Of a DNA stretch of 12,331 nucleotides, positions 9,758-12,331 are shown one piece after another. The stretch comes from Planctomycetota bacterium. GTDB taxonomy: Bacteria; Planctomycetota; MHYJ01; JACPRB01. Made by a program: the position numbers and the translations under genes. Location: assembly GCA_016200125.1 (NCBI GenBank), contig JACQFK010000218.1, positions 1 to 12,331 of the forward strand, read 5' to 3'. The stretch's first letter is position 1. Each line of letters opens with the position of its first letter. Under the pieces are notes generated by a model. It did not search any database. It saw only the letters and a program-made list of their open reading frames with translations, and was not told the origin of the DNA.

Positions 9758-11382
9758 TACTGCTTCCCGCCTTTCGTCGACCGGAGCGTGAACTGGTGGA
9801 CGTTCTGCTCCTCGATCCGGGGCATGCTGCCGACGTAGTCCGCGTTGGCGAAGAGGTCGACCGTGCGGATCTCGTTCTTCAGGAGGCCCGCGAACTCCAG
9901 GTTGCGGACCTTGCCCCGCATCATCATGGTGAGCGACTCGTTGCCGGGCGTGGTGCTCTGCTGGATGTCGAGGCTTTCGACCTCGAGGAACAGCGTGCCG
10001 TCGCTCAGCGTCTTGTTGCCGTGCTTGCTCTGGAAATTCTGGAGGGCGCCGAAGAGGTCGCGCCAGGCCTCGCGCGCCGAGGCCAGGATCGGCAGATCCT
10101 TCGGCCCGCCGCCGGTGGCCTTCAGGTACAGCTCCTTGAACTTCGGGTAGGCCTGCGCGGGGTCGCCGAGGGTCTCGCCCGTGACGTTGTCGTACAGCGC
10201 CTTCTGGAAGTTGTAGACCGTCTTCAGGCTCGCGTCGAGGTCCTTCTTCATGAAGTAGAAGTGGAGCGCGACCGCGGCGAGGAGGACGATGACGAGCTCG
10301 ACGGTCACGAGCATCGTCGTCTTGAGCGCCTCGAAGCGCTTGGTGTACTGGAACTCCTCCTGCCGGAAGTCCATGCCCATCGCGTCGATGCCCGCGCCCT
10401 TGAGGGCGAGGCCGAGCGGCACCGCGATCCGGGCCGACGAGCCCAGGTCCTTCGCGCCGGGGTTCAGGGCCTGGACCAGGTCGAAGGTCTTCACGGGGAT
10501 GCGGGTCGCGCTCTCGAGCATCTCGGCGGCGCCGTCCTCCTCGAAGTCGCCCGAGAGCAGGATGTGGGCGGGGCTGGCGGCCGACGCGTTGGCGAGCAGG
10601 AAGCGGGAGATCTCCTTGGAGAGGATGCCGATCAGCGCCGTCTGATGGTCGCGCGGCAGGGTGCCGAAGCCCGCCCCGGCCTCGGGGAGCAGGACCACGG
10701 GGAGGGCCCCGCCGGCGGCGGGGGCGGCCTCCGCGGCAACCGGGGCCGCGGCCTCGGGGCTGCCCCCCAGGGAGAAGCGGATCGTGCGGATCGAGCGGGG
10801 CCTCCGCTCCTCGATGAAGACCAGCTTCGTGAACTTCGGCGTCCCGTGGACGAGCAGCAGCGGCTCGTCGGTCGCGATCGCGCCGGCGTGCAGCATCGCG
10901 TTGAAGACCGCGGCGGCGTCGAGGTCGAGCGCCACGGGGTCGATCCCCGCGCCCTGGAAGAGCTTGAGGCGCTTGTCGATCACGGTTTTGGGCACCGCGG
11001 CGGCCAGGAGCAGCGAGGCCTTGTCGGTCTCGCCGGTCTTGTAGTGGGCGACGACGAGCTGCTCGATCGTGTAGTTGTGGATCAGGCTTTCCATCTCGAA
11101 GCGCACGGTCTTGCGGATCTGGTCGTCGCCCTTGAAGGGCAGGGAGACCTCGCGCAGGATCGCGTCGCCGGAGTCGAGCGCGGCGACCATGCGGCCTTTG
11201 GGGACCCGGGACGCGGCGCAGGCCTCGCGGATCGCCTCGGCCGCCCGCTCCTCCCAGGGACTCTCGCCGGGCGGGATCGGGGTCTCGTGGAACTGGGTGA
11301 TGGCCGTGGTCTTGCCCGCGCGCTCCAGCGAGAGGATCCTCACGTGGGCGGGGGTGAGCTCGACACCGACAGATCGGGCCAT
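9757..11382 (-). CDS. PilM-PilN fusion, GspL-like assembly protein
   Basis: 541 aa. Residues 1-335 form a PilM-type actin-like domain: an N-terminal SVGVELT strand, FEMESLI (95-101) as in PilM and GspL, AAAVPKTVIDKR (127-138), ILLSGDF (274-280) at the second phosphate-binding position and VPLGLAL (321-327). Residues 336-355 (MDFRQEEFQYTKRF onward) resemble the start of PilN or the equivalent part of GspL. One membrane helix spans about 356-377. The remaining 160 residues would be periplasmic and PilN-like. A low-complexity Ala/Pro insert lies at 211-227. PilM and PilN are usually separate genes; a single polypeptide with this order is the GspL arrangement. It would anchor the platform of a type II secretion or type IV pilus machine. 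Other machine genes (ATPase, secretin, pilin) are not in the window. It starts 8 bases after dapF. Confidence 0.8.
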   Translation of the reverse strand: MARSVGVELTPAHVRILSLERAGKTTAITQFHETPIPPGESPWEERAAEAIREACAASRVPKGRMVAALDSGDAILREVSLPFKGDDQIRKTVRFEMESLIHNYTIEQLVVAHYKTGETDKASLLLAAAVPKTVIDKRLKLFQGAGIDPVALDLDAAAVFNAMLHAGAIATDEPLLLVHGTPKFTKLVFIEERRPRSIRTIRFSLGGSPEAAAPVAAEAAPAAGGALPVVLLPEAGAGFGTLPRDHQTALIGILSKEISRFLLANASAASPAHILLSGDFEEDGAAEMLESATRIPVKTFDLVQALNPGAKDLGSSARIAVPLGLALKGAGIDAMGMDFRQEEFQYTKRFEALKTTMLVTVELVIVLLAAVALHFYFMKKDLDASLKTVYNFQKALYDNVTGETLGDPAQAYPKFKELYLKATGGGPKDLPILASAREAWRDLFGALQNFQSKHGNKTLSDGTLFLEVESLDIQQSTTPGNESLTMMMRGKVRNLEFAGLLKNEIRTVDLFANADYVGSMPRIEEQNVHQFTLRSTKGGKQ

Positions 11383-11390
11383 TCCCGCTT

Positions 11391-12269
11391 TTAACGACGC
11401 CGGGCGGGCTTGGTTGGCCCGCCTTCGCCCTTTGGGGGCGGGCTACGGCGGGGTTCATAGTCCCCGGAGAAGACTTCCACCGCGGGGCCGGTCATCCGGA
11501 CCCGGCCGTCCTTGTCCACCTCGATCTGGAGCGTGCCGCCCAGGAGGTCGACGCGGACCGATCGGTCCGTGAGCCCCTGGCTCGACAGGGTGTAGCCCAC
11601 GGCGCAGGCGCCGCTGCCGCAGGCGAAGGTCTCGCCGCTGCCGCGCTCCCAGGTCCGCTGCTTGACGTGGCTCTTCGAGAGGATCTGGACGAACTCGACG
11701 TTCACCCGCGACGGGAAGTCGGGATGCTTCTCGATCTGCGGCCCCTTCGTCGTGACCGGCGCCGACTCCGTCGATTCCACCGGGATCACGAAGTGGGGGT
11801 TGCCCATCGACGCGACGAAGCCGCGGAAGCCGTCCACCGACTCCACCAGGAGCGGCTTCAGGCCGTCGGCACGGACGTGGAACTCCTTCGGCACGAGGCG
11901 GGCGGCGCCCATGTCGACGGTGACGAGGTCGACCTTTCCGCCCTTCACGTGGAGGTCGAGCGACACGGTGCCGCTCTTGGTCTCGACGCTGATGGCCTGC
12001 TTCTTCGTGAGGCCGTGGTCGAAGACGTACTTGCCGATGCAGCGGATGCCGTTGCCGCACATCGAGCCCTCGGAGCCGTCGGCGTTGAACATGATCATCC
12101 GGAAGTCGGCCTTCTTCGAGGGGGCGATGAGGATGAGGCCGTCGGAGCCGATGCCCCTGTGGCGGTCGCTGAGGGCGATCGACAGCGCGGCCGGATCGGC
12201 GATCTTCTCCTTGTGGGCGTCGACGTAGACGTAGTCGTTGCCGGCGCCGTGCATCTTCGTGAATTTCAT
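11391..12269 (-). CDS. dapF: Diaminopimelate epimerase
   Basis: 292 aa. It interconverts LL- and meso-diaminopimelate for lysine and peptidoglycan synthesis. The two-base catalytic cysteines are C71 in MCGNGIRC and C217 in ACGSGACAV. Other family blocks are KMHGAGNDYVYVD (5-17), RHRGIGSDGL (36-45), FNADGSEG (61-68), MGNPHFVI (155-162) and ERGSGET (208-214). ACGSGA is a mild variant of the usual ACGTGA. The core ends at VEVFSGDYEP; about 20 further residues, Pro/Gly/Lys/Arg-rich, form an extension encoded by GC-rich inverted repeats. The ATG has no ribosome site and lies 9 bases after a putative -10 box. It is followed by PilM/PilN 8 bases later. Confidence 0.96.
   Translation of the reverse strand: MKFTKMHGAGNDYVYVDAHKEKIADPAALSIALSDRHRGIGSDGLILIAPSKKADFRMIMFNADGSEGSMCGNGIRCIGKYVFDHGLTKKQAISVETKSGTVSLDLHVKGGKVDLVTVDMGAARLVPKEFHVRADGLKPLLVESVDGFRGFVASMGNPHFVIPVESTESAPVTTKGPQIEKHPDFPSRVNVEFVQILSKSHVKQRTWERGSGETFACGSGACAVGYTLSSQGLTDRSVRVDLLGGTLQIEVDKDGRVRMTGPAVEVFSGDYEPRRSPPPKGEGGPTKPARRR
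11403..11443. repeat. GC-rich inverted repeats at the dapF 3' end
   Basis: GCCCGCC (11417-11423) can pair with GGCGGGC on its left (11403-11409, 7-base loop) or with an identical GGCGGGC on its right (11437-11443). The two hairpins exclude each other. They lie in the last codons of dapF, just before PilM/PilN. No U-tract follows, so they may act on mRNA stability or translation of the next gene rather than as a terminator. Confidence 0.5.
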
Positions 12270-12278
12270 GGGCCGGCC

Positions 12279-12307
12279 ATGGTACCTGCGGGGTTCATTG
12301 ACGTCAA
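12279..12307 (-). promoter_or_regulatory. Possible sigma70-type promoter of dapF
   Basis: On the minus strand TTGACG (12307-12302) is separated by 17 bases from TACCAT (12284-12279), which matches the -10 consensus at four of six positions. The dapF ATG begins 9 bases after the -10 box, implying a leaderless or nearly leaderless message. Weaker than the argR promoter. The -35 overlaps an 8-base palindrome TGACGTCA (12299-12306), possibly chance. Confidence 0.45.
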
Positions 12308-12331
12308 CCCGTCGGGACCGGTAAGGTACGG

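Noticed and set aside
9236..11458. One long 740-residue minus-strand protein covering the PilO-like gene
   Set aside because: The upstream 567 codons are an Arg/Pro-rich shadow of PilM/PilN. Only the part from the ATG at 9757 looks like a protein.
12299..12306. TGACGTCA palindrome as an operator
   Set aside because: Eight bases, a single copy, and no regulator nearby. It could easily be chance.

Overview
This window is a GC-rich bacterial segment (roughly two-thirds G+C by eye) in which every convincing gene lies on the minus strand, so transcription runs from high to low coordinates. The lineage cannot be fixed from the sequence. The gene styles (a secreted small esterase, an acyl-ornithine type ArgF, a GspL-like PilM/PilN fusion, frequent start-stop overlaps) resemble those of Planctomycetota or other GC-rich, mostly environmental phyla. 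Meso-diaminopimelate synthesis is implied by dapF. No tRNA, rRNA, CRISPR array, insertion sequence or transposase was seen.

Right part (12331 to 7462): a sigma70-like promoter leads into dapF. It is followed by a PilM/PilN (GspL-like) fusion, a small PilO/GspM-like membrane protein, a TIGR01777-type SDR epimerase and a secreted alpha/beta-hydrolase. Gaps are -1 to 22 bases, so these five genes probably form one transcript despite unrelated functions.

Middle (7461 to 7233): a 229-base non-coding stretch. It holds a possible hairpin after the esterase, a low-complexity array phased on CGAA every 7 bases, and a clear promoter (TTGACA, 16-base spacer, TGTAAT) with an ArgR operator inside the spacer. 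The predicted transcript start is only a few bases before the argR ATG.

Left part (7232 to 1): a tightly packed arginine operon in the order argR, argG, argH, an unassigned P-loop gene, argC, argD, argF' (acyl-ornithine transcarbamylase) and the first 14 codons of argB. ArgB, ArgC and ArgD would turn N-acylglutamate into N-acylornithine. ArgF' is of the N-acetyl/N-succinylornithine class, so carbamoylation probably occurs on the acylated intermediate. A deacylase not seen here would then release citrulline, and ArgG and ArgH would finish arginine.

The most interesting points are three. (1) A BioD/DUF1611-like P-loop protein sits where an N-acylglutamate synthase would be expected, and no argA or argJ is visible. 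(2) ArgF' has Thr at the position that separates acetylornithine from succinylornithine enzymes. (3) argH is split by a frameshift near 4457-4461 that looks like more than a one-base slip.
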